Shown: positions 1-8,188 of the stretch, piece after piece
Numbering within the stretch: position 1 is the first letter of the stretch
How the letters are laid out: every line of letters starts with the position of its first letter
Source: Flavobacterium reichenbachii
GTDB lineage: Bacteria; Bacteroidota; Bacteroidia; Flavobacteriales; Flavobacteriaceae
Assembly (NCBI RefSeq): GCF_002217435.1
Contig: NZ_MUHF01000019.1
Span: 1-64,000, forward strand
DNA length: 64,000 nucleotides
Direction: 5' to 3'
Position numbers and translations under genes: made by a program
Notes under the pieces: generated by a model
What the model was told of the DNA's origin: nothing
Database searches by the model: none
The model's input: only the letters and a program-made list of their open reading frames with translations

Positions 1-77
1 AAAATTAATTTATGAAAGCCGATTTTAATCTAATAAATTTATAGTTTTATAAATAATAATAGAAAATATAAATAATA

Positions 78-104
78 AAAAAAGCGCTTATAAAAAGCGC
101 TTTT
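78..104. terminator. Terminator hairpin after glnS
   Basis: A 10-bp perfect inverted repeat (AAAAGCGCTT / AAGCGCTTTT) with a 5-nt loop lies just past the glnS stop. A-rich and T-rich flanks would let it work in either direction. Confidence 0.75.
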
Positions 105-121
105 CAATCAATTTTATTTAT

Positions 122-2239
122 TTAAATTTTTACCATTTCAGATAAAATGTCTTTTTCTCTATCCGATACATTTTTCGGCGGATTAGAATATAATTTTAAA
201 ATTTCATCATCATATTGATTTCTCAAACTTTCGTTTTCTAAATCTCTTAAATTCAAAAGTGCTTTTGATCGAACGTAAGTTGATTCACTTTTCAAAGACA
301 TCGAATATAATTTTTTAATATCATCTTCTTCAAAATCCGGAGATTTCCAATTAGAATATTTCAAAATAAATTGAGCAAATAAAAGCGATGCTTTATTATT
401 GTTGATATTCTTCTTTAACGAATTTTGTATGAGTGAAAAACTAGTAACATTTTTTATGTTCTCCCCTATTGCACTTTCAATCGCAATTCGCTCTGGTTTA
501 GATTCAACTTTAAAATATTTGTTGATTTCTTTTAAAGAATTATTAATGCTGTTTTCTTCTTTTTTACCTTTTTCTTCCCAAGCATCTTTCAATCCAACCG
601 TTTTGTTAAACACTAATTTTGAAGGAGTTGAGTCTTTATCAACCGTAAAATAACCTAAACGCTGAAACTGAAATTTATCTTCGTTTTGAGCGGTTGCTAA
701 ACTTGGTTCCACAAATCCTTTTACAATTTCTAATGAATTTGGATTCACAAAATCTAAGAAATTTTTCTCTTTATAACTATCCGGCGCTTCGTCAGTAAAC
801 AAACGATCGTACAAACGAACTTCTGCTTCTACTGCATGAGAAATAGAAACCCAATGTAAGGTTCCAGACACTTTTCTCTGACTTGCTTCTGTCCCGCTTC
901 CGCTCAAAGAATCGGTATCGTAAGTAACATGAATTTCTGTAATATTCCCTTCTGAATCTTTTATAACACTTTCTCCTTTAATGATATACGCATTTTTAAG
1001 ACGTACTTCTTTTCCTAAAGTCAAACGGAAATATTTTGCCGGAGCATCTTCTAAAAAGTCTTCTCTTTCTATATATAATTCACGTGAAAAAGGTACTTTT
1101 CTAAAACCTGCATTCTCATCTTCCTGATTATTTTCGGCTTCCAGCCACTCTTCTTTTCCTTCTGGATAATTAGTAATAACCAATTTTATAGGATCTAAAA
1201 CGGCCATCACACGAGGTGCAATTTTGTTCAAATCTTCACGAATACAAAACTCTAAAACCGATACATTTATCAAGTTATCACGTTTTGCAATACCAATTGT
1301 ATTAGCAAAATTACGTAAAGATGCTGCTGTATAACCACGTCTTCTTAAACCTGAAATGGTTGACATTCTTGGATCATCCCAACCGTTAACATGCTTTTCC
1401 TTAACGAGTTGCTGTAATTTTCTTTTACTAACAACCGTATGTGATAAATTACGTCTTGCAAATTCTCTTTGCTTCGGGCGCAGTTTATTATCTTCTAAAA
1501 TCTGGTCTAAAAACCAATCGTATAATTCGCGGTGAGGCAAGAATTCGAGTGTACAAAATGAGTGTGAGATTTCTTCTAAATAATCACTTTGACCGTGTGC
1601 CCAATCATACATCGGATAAATTTTCCAATCGTCTCCGGTTCTATGATGATGTCTGTGTAAAATCCTGTACATAATAGGATCACGCATCAGCATATTGGTT
1701 GATTTCATGTCTATTTTGGCGCGAAGAATATGAGTTCCAGCCTCAAATTCACCGTTTTTCATTCTTTCGAATAAATCTAAATTTTCTTCAACAGAACGAT
1801 TTCTAAATGGACTATCTGTTCCAACTGTAGACGGAGTTCCTTTTTGAATCGCCATATCTTCAGAAGACTGACTGTCAACATAGGCTTTATCTTTTTTAAT
1901 TAATAAAACAGCCCAATCGTATAATTGCTGGAAATAATCAGATGCATAACGTTCTTCTGCCCAGGTATAACCCAGCCATTCCACATCTTTTTTAATGGCG
2001 TCAACAAATTCCTGCTCTTCTTTCTCAGGGTTTGTATCATCAAAACGCAAATTTACAGGAGATTGATAATCAATTCCTAAACCAAAATTTAATGCAATAG
2101 AACTTGCATGACCAATGTGCAAATAACCATTTGGTTCTGGTGGAAAACGAAAATGAAGTTTAGTTTGGGAAAGACCTGATTTAAGATCTTCCTCTATGAT
2201 TTGTTCAATAAAATTGAGTGATTTATCTTCTGATGCCAT
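122..2239 (-). CDS. glnS: Glutaminyl-tRNA synthetase with C-terminal extension
   Basis: Class I aminoacyl-tRNA synthetase that charges tRNA-Gln with glutamine in the cytoplasm. The HIGH motif is at residues 41-44, inside PPEPNGYLHIGHA, and a KMSKS-like VVSKRKL lies near residue 270. The catalytic core and the two beta-barrel anticodon domains match the usual GlnRS layout up to about residue 560, where the E. coli enzyme (554 aa) ends. A further 145 residues (about 561-705) are Lys/Asn/Glu-rich and predicted helical, and I do not recognise them as the YqeY-like tail known from Deinococcus. A TATCTTTG promoter-like box lies 20 nt upstream of the ATG. Function is secure; the tail's role is unknown. 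Confidence 0.96.
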   Translation of the reverse strand: MASEDKSLNFIEQIIEEDLKSGLSQTKLHFRFPPEPNGYLHIGHASSIALNFGLGIDYQSPVNLRFDDTNPEKEEQEFVDAIKKDVEWLGYTWAEERYASDYFQQLYDWAVLLIKKDKAYVDSQSSEDMAIQKGTPSTVGTDSPFRNRSVEENLDLFERMKNGEFEAGTHILRAKIDMKSTNMLMRDPIMYRILHRHHHRTGDDWKIYPMYDWAHGQSDYLEEISHSFCTLEFLPHRELYDWFLDQILEDNKLRPKQREFARRNLSHTVVSKRKLQQLVKEKHVNGWDDPRMSTISGLRRRGYTAASLRNFANTIGIAKRDNLINVSVLEFCIREDLNKIAPRVMAVLDPIKLVITNYPEGKEEWLEAENNQEDENAGFRKVPFSRELYIEREDFLEDAPAKYFRLTLGKEVRLKNAYIIKGESVIKDSEGNITEIHVTYDTDSLSGSGTEASQRKVSGTLHWVSISHAVEAEVRLYDRLFTDEAPDSYKEKNFLDFVNPNSLEIVKGFVEPSLATAQNEDKFQFQRLGYFTVDKDSTPSKLVFNKTVGLKDAWEEKGKKEENSINNSLKEINKYFKVESKPERIAIESAIGENIKNVTSFSLIQNSLKKNINNNKASLLFAQFILKYSNWKSPDFEEDDIKKLYSMSLKSESTYVRSKALLNLRDLENESLRNQYDDEILKLYSNPPKNVSDREKDILSEMVKI

Positions 2240-2258
2240 TATTTTATAGTAATTTTAG

Positions 2259-2266
2259 CAAAGATA
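2259..2266 (-). promoter_or_regulatory. Flavobacterial -7 box of glnS
   Basis: On the minus strand this reads TATCTTTG, matching the Bacteroidetes TAnnTTTG -7 consensus, about 20 nt before the glnS ATG. Confidence 0.5.
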
Positions 2267-2346
2267 AAAAAAAGGTTTCAGGTTTCAGGTTTAAAGTTAT
2301 TTAAGTGGCGTATAACCTGAAACTTTAAACTTTAAACAACAAGAAA

Positions 2347-2706
2347 ATGGGAGTTATTAAACTAAAAAACATCCGCACTTTTTCGTACCACGGATGTTTA
2401 ATTGAAGAAGGAAAAATAGGATCTGACTACACTGTAGATCTAAAAATTAAAACTAATTTACAGAAATCAGCACAAACAGATCATCTTGCAGATACGGTCG
2501 ATTATGTTCATTTAAACAAAATTGTAACCGAAGAAATGGCTATTCGTTCGCATTTATTAGAGCATGTGGCTAAAAGAATCAATATTCGCGTCCTTGAAGA
2601 AATTAATACAATAGAAAAAACTACAGTTTGGGTTTCTAAAATAAATCCTCCTATTGGTGGTGATGTTGAATCTGTTACGATTAAAATGACAGAAGTTAGA
2701 AAGTAA
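2347..2706 (+). CDS. folB: Dihydroneopterin aldolase
   Basis: Folate biosynthesis enzyme converting 7,8-dihydroneopterin to 6-hydroxymethyl-dihydropterin and glycolaldehyde. At 119 aa it has the normal family length. The protein opens with GVIKLKNIRTFSYHGCLIEE, carrying the family's F(x)HG segment. An ADTVDY stretch near residue 43-48 and a C-terminal KINPPIGGDVESV segment, corresponding to the family's KP/NPP pterin-binding loop, are also visible. It is divergent from glnS and followed by tRNA-Cys with no terminator visible between. The function call is firm. Confidence 0.93.
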   Translation: MGVIKLKNIRTFSYHGCLIEEGKIGSDYTVDLKIKTNLQKSAQTDHLADTVDYVHLNKIVTEEMAIRSHLLEHVAKRINIRVLEEINTIEKTTVWVSKINPPIGGDVESVTIKMTEVRK

Positions 2707-2754
2707 TTTTTTTACTTTAAAAACTAATTTTTTAAAATACTTCATTTTAATCTT

Positions 2755-2783
2755 TTGAATTTTAAAGATTTTAGTTACTTTTG
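2755..2783 (+). promoter_or_regulatory. Promoter of tRNA-Cys
   Basis: TTG at 2755-2757 and TACTTTTG at 2776-2783 are separated by 18 nt, matching the Bacteroidetes -33/-7 promoter. The mature tRNA starts 18 nt downstream. Confidence 0.7.
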
Positions 2784-2800
2784 CCATCCGTTCAAGCAAT

Positions 2801-2871
2801 GGCGTCGTGGCCGAGCGGCTAGGCTGGGCTCTGCAAAAGCTCCTACTCCGGTTCGAATCCGGACGATGCCT
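2801..2871 (+). tRNA. tRNA-Cys (GCA)
   Basis: A complete cloverleaf can be folded by hand. The acceptor arm is GGCGTCG/CGATGCC with one G-U pair, the D stem is GCC/GGC and the anticodon stem is GGGCT/AGCTC with loop CTGCAAA, so the anticodon is GCA. The T arm is TCCGG-TTCGAAT-CCGGA and the discriminator is T, as expected for Cys. CCA is not encoded. The 3' half of the gene is repeated downstream. Confidence 0.95.
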
Positions 2872-3230
2872 CAAAAACCTTCAAGGAAACTTGGAGGTTT
2901 TTTTTATGATTAATTTTTAGAAAAAAATTATATAAACATTAGGTTCGAATCCGCACGATGCCTCAAAAACCTTCAAGGAAACTTGGAGGTTTTTTTATGA
3001 TTAATTTTTAGAAAAAATTATATAAACATTAGGTTCGAATCCGCACGATGCCTCAAAAACCTTCAAGGAAACTTGGAGGTTTTTTTATGACTAATTTTTA
3101 GAAAAATTATATAAACATTAGGTTCGAATCCACACGATGCCTTTATACTTTCAAGGAAACTTGGAGGTTTTTTATGATTAATTTTTAGAAAAAATTATAT
3201 AAACATTAGGTTAGAATCCGCACGATGCCT
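2850..3230 (+). repeat. Tandem repeats of tRNA-Cys 3' end plus terminator
   Basis: The T-arm/acceptor 3' half of tRNA-Cys (core GGTTCGAATCC...GATGCC), the terminator and an AT-rich linker recur in tandem. Cores start at 2850 (the real tRNA), 2942, 3032, 3121 and 3209, so the period shrinks from 92 to 88 nt. Each extra copy has the same G-to-C change in the 3' T-stem (CCGCACGATGCC or CCACACGATGCC), and the last copy also changes TTCGAAT to TTAGAAT. None of the copies can fold as a full tRNA. Confidence 0.9.
2873..2905 (+). terminator. tRNA-Cys terminator with GAAA tetraloop
   Basis: AACCTTCAAG and CTTGGAGGTT form a 10-bp stem with one G-U pair, closed by a GAAA tetraloop and followed by eight T. 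The same hairpin recurs in each downstream repeat unit. Confidence 0.85.
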
Positions 3231-3232
3231 CT

Positions 3233-3263
3233 AAAAGAGATGCAGAAATGTGTCTCTTTTTTT
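3233..3263 (+). terminator. Terminator closing the tRNA-Cys repeat array
   Basis: AAAAGAGA and TCTCTTTT pair across a 12-nt loop and run into a T tract. It differs in sequence from the repeated GAAA hairpin and ends the array. Confidence 0.6.
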
Positions 3264-3281
3264 GTGCTTAATTTTTCTTTT

Positions 3282-3371
3282 TTGTCTTTGAGAGCAACTA
3301 AGCAATCTCATTTAGTATATCCATTTTGTAAACTTATGCTAGTGAGATTGCTTAGTTCCTCGCAAAGACAA
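3282..3371. repeat. Imperfect palindromic repeat, 29-bp arms
   Basis: Arms at 3282-3310 and 3343-3371 are reverse complements at 27 of 29 positions, with the core AACTAAGCAATCTCA, around a 32-nt centre. The arm sequence (TCTTTGCGAGGAACTAAGCA) resembles dispersed palindromes I recall from several bacterial genomes. It is probably a REP/MITE-like element; no coding capacity. Confidence 0.7.
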
Positions 3372-3379
3372 TTGGAGTC

Positions 3380-3412
3380 AACTTTGTCAAAGTTTTAAAC
3401 TTTGACAAAGTT
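3380..3412. repeat. Perfect 16-bp inverted repeat
   Basis: AACTTTGTCAAAGTTT and its exact reverse complement are separated by one T. Each arm is itself partly palindromic (ACTTTGTCAAAGT). It is a cruciform or hairpin of unknown role between two other palindromes. Confidence 0.75.
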
Positions 3413-3423
3413 TATACGCATAA

Positions 3424-3450
3424 AAAAACCTCTCAAATTGAGAGGTTTTA
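3424..3450. terminator. Terminator downstream of the LysE-family gene
   Basis: AAAACCTCTC and GAGAGGTTTT form a stem with A and T flanks. It lies 48 nt past the minus-strand stop at 3498. Confidence 0.75.
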
Positions 3451-3497
3451 AATTATAAAAGTAAAAGTTTATATCACATATTTTTTTTAAAGTTAGA

Positions 3498-4178
3498 CTA
3501 CTCTTTTTCAATTCTTTCAAAGGCATTTTTTACCATTTCTTTTTCTTTAGGAAACCAACCTTGCACAATTAAAGCGATTCCAAAAACCATTAAAACAATA
3601 CTAATAACTTTCTTTATTTTTAGAATATTAGTTGGTGTCATTTTAGTTTTTAATTGTTTTGCTAATAGAATTTTAAGACAATCAACAAGTAAATAAGTAA
3701 TGATTACTGAAGTAAAAAATGTAAACATTCTTGAGTTCTGCATTTCTAATTTTGGTCCGACAGAAATAATAACGGCCAACCAAAAACCTAATACACCAAT
3801 GTTAATAACGTTGAGTAAAAAACCTTTAATAAACAGACTTCCGTAGTTTCTTTTTATTATATCACGGTCAATTTCTTCGTCGTCAATTTTTTCTTCATTT
3901 CGTAATCGTACAAAAGAAATTACTCCATAAGCCAGCATAATTATGCCCCCAAAAATAAAGAGTGCAGGTTTATCTTTTAAACTCTGAATCAGTCTATAGC
4001 TTCCTAAATAGGCAATTCCTATAAAAAAAATATCACCTAATACTACACCAAAATCAAAAACTATTGCAGCTCTGAATCCTTTTGTAATACTGGTTTCTAA
4101 TAGTATAAAAAATACTGGGCCTACCATAAAACTTAGGAAAAGTCCCCATGGCAGCCCAGCTAAAATATCATTTATCAT
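3498..4178 (-). CDS. LysE family translocator
   Basis: Inner-membrane protein of the LysE/RhtB amino-acid exporter superfamily (226 aa, the usual size). About six hydrophobic segments are visible. The N-terminal GLPWGLFLSFMVGPVFFILL carries the family's G-P-x-P/V-type entry motif, followed by a conserved charged loop (TSITKGFRAA). A charged cytoplasmic stretch (EEKIDDEEIDRD) separates TM3 and TM4. It lies 14 nt downstream of the GIN-domain gene on the same strand, so they are probably cotranscribed. The substrate cannot be read from the sequence. Confidence 0.85.
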   Translation of the reverse strand: MINDILAGLPWGLFLSFMVGPVFFILLETSITKGFRAAIVFDFGVVLGDIFFIGIAYLGSYRLIQSLKDKPALFIFGGIIMLAYGVISFVRLRNEEKIDDEEIDRDIIKRNYGSLFIKGFLLNVINIGVLGFWLAVIISVGPKLEMQNSRMFTFFTSVIITYLLVDCLKILLAKQLKTKMTPTNILKIKKVISIVLMVFGIALIVQGWFPKEKEMVKNAFERIEKE

Positions 4179-4192
4179 TCAAATAGAATTAA

Positions 4193-4861
4193 TTACTTTA
4201 CTTCTTCGATTTTTCCTCCCAAAACGGTTTTCTGATTAATTTGTTTTGGTTTTCCATAAATGTAAATAGAGCCTCCTGCGCTTACTTTTGCATCTACAAG
4301 TACCGAAGCATTCACATCTGCTTTTCCTCCCGCAGAAACGCTTACTTTGGTTTGTGAGGTAGCTAATTTACTTGCAAGCAAATATCCGCCTGCTCCTAAA
4401 CCTGCATCTAAGTTTGCCGCCTTACCAGAAAGCGTAATTTCTCCTCCGGATACTGAACTTACATTTAGTTTATCAACATCCAAATTTATATTAATTTTTC
4501 CGCCTTCCTGCGCACTAACTTTAAAAGCTGTAGATTTTATTGTCTCTTTACTAGAAACTATTGCACCTTCATTAACATCAATTAGTTCTAAACGTTTGTA
4601 ATACACAGTAATATCAAGATCATCTCCAGATAATAATTTAGGAAAAGGCATTCTTAATTTTAGTAAACCTTTTTTGTTAACAACTTCTACTTCTGCTTCA
4701 CGAGCTCCTTTTATAACAATTTTGTTTTCTGATGACTGTACTAATTTTATACTTAGTTTATCAAAAACTTTAACCGAATCAAAATCTCCTAATTCTTTGG
4801 TAACCTGACCAAAAGATAATTGTGCAACCAATATTGCAGCGCCTATAATCAATTTTTTCAT
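4193..4861 (-). CDS. GIN domain (DUF2807) protein, secreted
   Basis: 222-aa protein with a cleavable signal peptide (MKKLIIGAAILVAQLSFGQ) and a repetitive, Gly/Ser/Lys-rich beta-strand body. It matches the putative auto-transporter adhesin head GIN domain common in Bacteroidetes; segments such as GDLDITVYYKRLELIDV and VSAGGKADVN fit the parallel beta-helix pattern. It probably acts in the periplasm or on the outer membrane. Its position between rnr and the LysE gene gives no functional clue. The domain call is firm; the role is unknown. Confidence 0.85.
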   Translation of the reverse strand: MKKLIIGAAILVAQLSFGQVTKELGDFDSVKVFDKLSIKLVQSSENKIVIKGAREAEVEVVNKKGLLKLRMPFPKLLSGDDLDITVYYKRLELIDVNEGAIVSSKETIKSTAFKVSAQEGGKININLDVDKLNVSSVSGGEITLSGKAANLDAGLGAGGYLLASKLATSQTKVSVSAGGKADVNASVLVDAKVSAGGSIYIYGKPKQINQKTVLGGKIEEVK

Positions 4862-4886
4862 GTTTCTTCTTTTTTAAATTTAACAA

Positions 4887-7067
4887 CTATTCTGCTCTTC
4901 GTAAAAAATGAAAATCCAATTGTTTTTTAACCAAATCTGCATTTTTTACTTTAACGTAAATTTCATCTCCTAATTGTAAAATACTGTTTGATGTTGCACC
5001 AACTAAGGCATATTGTTTTTCATCAAAAGTATAATAATCGTCTTTTATCTCGCGTATTCTAACCATACCTTCGCATTTGTTAGATACGATTTCTACATAA
5101 ATTCCCCATTCAGTAACACCAGAAATAACTCCAAGAAATTCTTCGTCCTGATGATCCTGCATGTATTTAACCTGCATGTATTTAATACTATCTCGTTCAG
5201 CATTTGTTGCTAAACTTTCCATATTTGAACAATGAAGACATTTTGTTTCATAAACTTCTTCATCTACAGAAGCTCCATTATCTAAATAATATTGCAGCAA
5301 TCTGTGTACCATAACGTCTGGATAACGACGAATTGGAGAAGTAAAATGACTGTAATAATCAAAAGCTAAACCGTAATGACCAATATTTTCTGTAGAATAT
5401 TTGGCTTTACTCATACTTCTAATCGCCAGTGTATCAATCAAATTCTGTTCTTTCTTACCGTTTACTTCTTCCATCAAAGCATTCAGTGATTTCGAGATAT
5501 CTCCTTTGTTTCTAAAATCAATTTTATAACCAAACTTTGCAATTACAGTTTGCATCGCAATTAATTTATCTTCATTTGGTTCATCGTGAATTCTGTAAAC
5601 AAATGTTTTCTTTTGTTTTCCGATATACTCGGCTACTTTTCTGTTTGCCAAAAGCATAAATTCTTCAATCAGATGATTGGCATCTTTAGAAACTTTAAAA
5701 TAAACGCCTTCTGGTTCACCTTCTGCATCCAGATTAAATTTTACTTCGACTTTATCAAAAGAAATAGCACCATTCTGCATTCTTTTCTTTCTTAAAATCT
5801 TTGCTAATTCATCTAATTTTAAAGTCGCATTTGTTATTTCATCTGAAACTTTATAAGATTCTCCTGTAATTGAAACATCCAACGGAATCGTATTATCTTT
5901 TGTTTCAATAATATACTGTGCTTCTTCGTAAGCAAATCGCTGATCTGAATAAATTACAGTTCTACCAAACCATTGGTTAATAACTTGTGCGCTTTCTGAA
6001 ACTTCAAAAATGGCAGAGAATGTATACTTCTCTTCATTTGGACGAAGAGAACAGGCAAAATTAGATAAAACTTCAGGAAGCATTGGCACTACTCTATCTA
6101 CCAAATAAACCGAAGTTGCTCTTTGATACGCTTCATCATCCAGGATTGTTCCTTCTTCCAGATAATAAGAAACATCGGCAATGTGAATTCCTATTTCGTA
6201 ATTTCCGTTTTCTAACTTTTTGAAAGACAAGGCATCATCAAAATCTTTTGCATCTTTTGGATCTATCGTAAACGTAAGTGTATCACGCATATCACGTCGT
6301 TTTGCAATTTCGGCTTCCTGAATTGAGGTATCGATTTTTTGAGCATACACCTCTACTTCTACCGGAAAATCCGATGGTAAACCGTACTCTGCTAAAATGG
6401 CGTGAATTTCTGTATTGTGTTCTCCGGGTTTTCCTAAAACTTTAATCACAGATCCAAACGGACTGTCGGCTCTTTTTGGCCAGTCTTCAATCGTAACCAA
6501 AACAACATCACCGTTTTCTGCTTCTCCTATTTTATCTTTTGGGATAAAAATATCGGTATACATTTTAGGATTTGCAGTAGAAACAAATGCAAAATTTGCC
6601 TGAATGTCAATAACTCCTACAAACTCTGTTTTATTTCTTTCTACAACTTCAATTACTTCACCTTCAGGTCTTTTTCCTTTTCTTCTGTTGTAAACATACA
6701 CTTTGACTTTGTCTTTATCCAGCGCACGATTCAAATTATTGGTCGGAATAAAAACATCTTCTGCAAAATCAGGACAAATAAAATAAGCTGTTTTACGGCT
6801 CGTCATATCAATTGTTCCTTCGTAATAATCCTGACTTTCAGCTTTTACTAAATATTTTCCAGGTTCTGTTTCTATAATTTTTTTTGAAGCAGCCAGAATT
6901 TTTAAGTCTTTTATAATTTGGTTTCTGCTTTTTGTATCGTCAAGTTCAAGCTTTGCTCCTATTTGTTTGTAATTGAATGCTTTGTTAGGGCTTTGCGATA
7001 AAATTTTTATTATTTTACTAGAGAAATCCTTCTCATTTTTTATCGGCTTTCTAATTTTCTTACTCAT
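4887..7067 (-). CDS. rnr: Ribonuclease R
   Basis: Processive 3'-5' exoribonuclease that degrades structured RNA in the cytoplasm. In order it shows an N-terminal helix-turn-helix-like region (1-70), cold-shock domains with FICPDFAEDVFIPTNNL (about 94-110), the RNB catalytic domain with IDPKDAKDFDDALSF, which carries the metal-binding aspartates (about 268-282), the SPIRRYPDVMVHRLL motif, and a C-terminal S1 domain (about 640-724). Its 726 aa compare with about 813 in E. coli; the basic C-terminal tail is shorter. Function is secure. Confidence 0.96.
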   Translation of the reverse strand: MSKKIRKPIKNEKDFSSKIIKILSQSPNKAFNYKQIGAKLELDDTKSRNQIIKDLKILAASKKIIETEPGKYLVKAESQDYYEGTIDMTSRKTAYFICPDFAEDVFIPTNNLNRALDKDKVKVYVYNRRKGKRPEGEVIEVVERNKTEFVGVIDIQANFAFVSTANPKMYTDIFIPKDKIGEAENGDVVLVTIEDWPKRADSPFGSVIKVLGKPGEHNTEIHAILAEYGLPSDFPVEVEVYAQKIDTSIQEAEIAKRRDMRDTLTFTIDPKDAKDFDDALSFKKLENGNYEIGIHIADVSYYLEEGTILDDEAYQRATSVYLVDRVVPMLPEVLSNFACSLRPNEEKYTFSAIFEVSESAQVINQWFGRTVIYSDQRFAYEEAQYIIETKDNTIPLDVSITGESYKVSDEITNATLKLDELAKILRKKRMQNGAISFDKVEVKFNLDAEGEPEGVYFKVSKDANHLIEEFMLLANRKVAEYIGKQKKTFVYRIHDEPNEDKLIAMQTVIAKFGYKIDFRNKGDISKSLNALMEEVNGKKEQNLIDTLAIRSMSKAKYSTENIGHYGLAFDYYSHFTSPIRRYPDVMVHRLLQYYLDNGASVDEEVYETKCLHCSNMESLATNAERDSIKYMQVKYMQDHQDEEFLGVISGVTEWGIYVEIVSNKCEGMVRIREIKDDYYTFDEKQYALVGATSNSILQLGDEIYVKVKNADLVKKQLDFHFLRRAE

Positions 7068-7176
7068 ATATCTTTTCTTATAAAGTTTAAAATTACAAAT
7101 AAGATATCAGATAAAAGATTTTAACAAATAGAATTATTAAAATTATAACTTTCGTATCTTTATAAAAAGACCTTTT

Positions 7177-7410
7177 ATGGAAAGCTTTAAAACGATTGCC
7201 ATATTCAATTACGACCACGAAACGGTCATTCTTAAACATTTATTACAACAGGAAGCGATACCCTATTTTTTTGAAAACGAAAACACTTTATCAGTAATTC
7301 CTATGTACTCTGCGGCACTTGGCGGAATCAAACTCAAAGTTCATCCCAACGATTTCGATCAGGTTCAGGAAATTCTGGACAATCTCAAGAATCCTCTTAA
7401 AATTGTCTGA
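7177..7410 (+). CDS. DUF2007 family putative signal-transducing protein
   Basis: 77-aa cytosolic protein matching the small DUF2007 family, which folds like an ACT/PII-type ferredoxin fold. The pattern 'IAIFNYDHETVILKHLLQQ' and 'GGIKLKVHPNDFDQVQEIL' fits that family. It is divergent from rnr and followed by a long non-coding stretch. No ligand or partner is evident. Confidence 0.8.
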   Translation: MESFKTIAIFNYDHETVILKHLLQQEAIPYFFENENTLSVIPMYSAALGGIKLKVHPNDFDQVQEILDNLKNPLKIV

Positions 7411-8154
7411 TTCCAGTTCAAATTCAATTCAAAATATTTTTTTTTCGATTTTCAACTTTAATAGTTTTCAACATATATTAAATACAACAAAAAAAGAATT
7501 TTAAATTTAATTAAATTTTGTTGGTTATTATAGTGTGTTAATATGTCGAATAAGTTTATTTTTAAAAGTATTGAATTGAAGTTTTACTTAGTTATTGGGA
7601 GTTATCAACATAGTTATATTTGGTTAAATGATTAATTTTAAACTCTTTTCTTATTTTAATTAACAATGGTTGACAACCAAAAACAGATTCATTTTGTAGA
7701 TAAGTTCATATGTTGATATTTGTTGAAAATGGTATTTTTAGTATTGATAACTTTTCCAAAAATTCCTTAAACTTTATTAGGTTTTTTAATCTCAGTTTTG
7801 GATTAGGTTTTTTTTTGACACAACCAAAAAAAACTTCTAATTTTCTATTCCAACTTATTAACAAATAATGTTAATTTAAAGTTAACTGAATATCAAGGCT
7901 TTAAGTTTTGATATTAACACCTCAAAAATTTAACAAAAAAAATGTCTATTATTTATTGATTATCAGTGTATTATATACTTATCAAAATTGTTAATAACTG
8001 ATAAGTTTTTGACAGTAAGATAGTTGTAAATAAAGGTTTTTGGGCACACATTACATCATGTACACTAATTAATATTGTAATGTTTAGATTGTGTTTATAA
8101 AGAAAAGAATTTGTGAAAATTAGAGAAATTCATGGCAAACATTCATTAATTGAG
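7411..8154. other. AT-rich intergenic region with DnaA-box-like sites
   Basis: No open reading frame of note lies in about 745 nt. It holds an exact TTATCAACA (7602-7610), near matches TGTTGATAT (7711-7719) and TTATCAAAA (7979-7987), other TTGATAA-type words, and a palindrome TGGTTG-A-CAACCA (7667-7679). It may be a long regulatory or initiator-protein-binding region; nothing else is clear. Confidence 0.4.
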
Positions 8155-8162
8155 TAAATTTG
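8155..8162 (+). promoter_or_regulatory. -7 box of rpiB
   Basis: TAAATTTG matches TAnnTTTG and lies 26 nt upstream of the rpiB ATG. No TTG with ideal spacing is present. Confidence 0.45.
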
Positions 8163-8188
8163 CGTAACACAACTTAATAGTATAAAAA

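Noticed and set aside
2281..2340. Short inverted sequence TTTCAGGTTTAAAGTT / AACCTGAAACTTTAAAC between glnS and folB
   Set aside because: The halves are imperfect and low complexity; neither terminator nor operator is convincing.
2850..3230. Additional tRNA genes or an integrated island at tRNA-Cys
   Set aside because: The copies lack the D and anticodon arms, and the ~90-nt spacing leaves no room for an integrated element; no integrase is present.
7411..8154. Chromosomal replication origin
   Set aside because: Only one exact DnaA-box-like word; no dnaA, dnaN or gyrase gene nearby. AT-rich sequence gives such words by chance.
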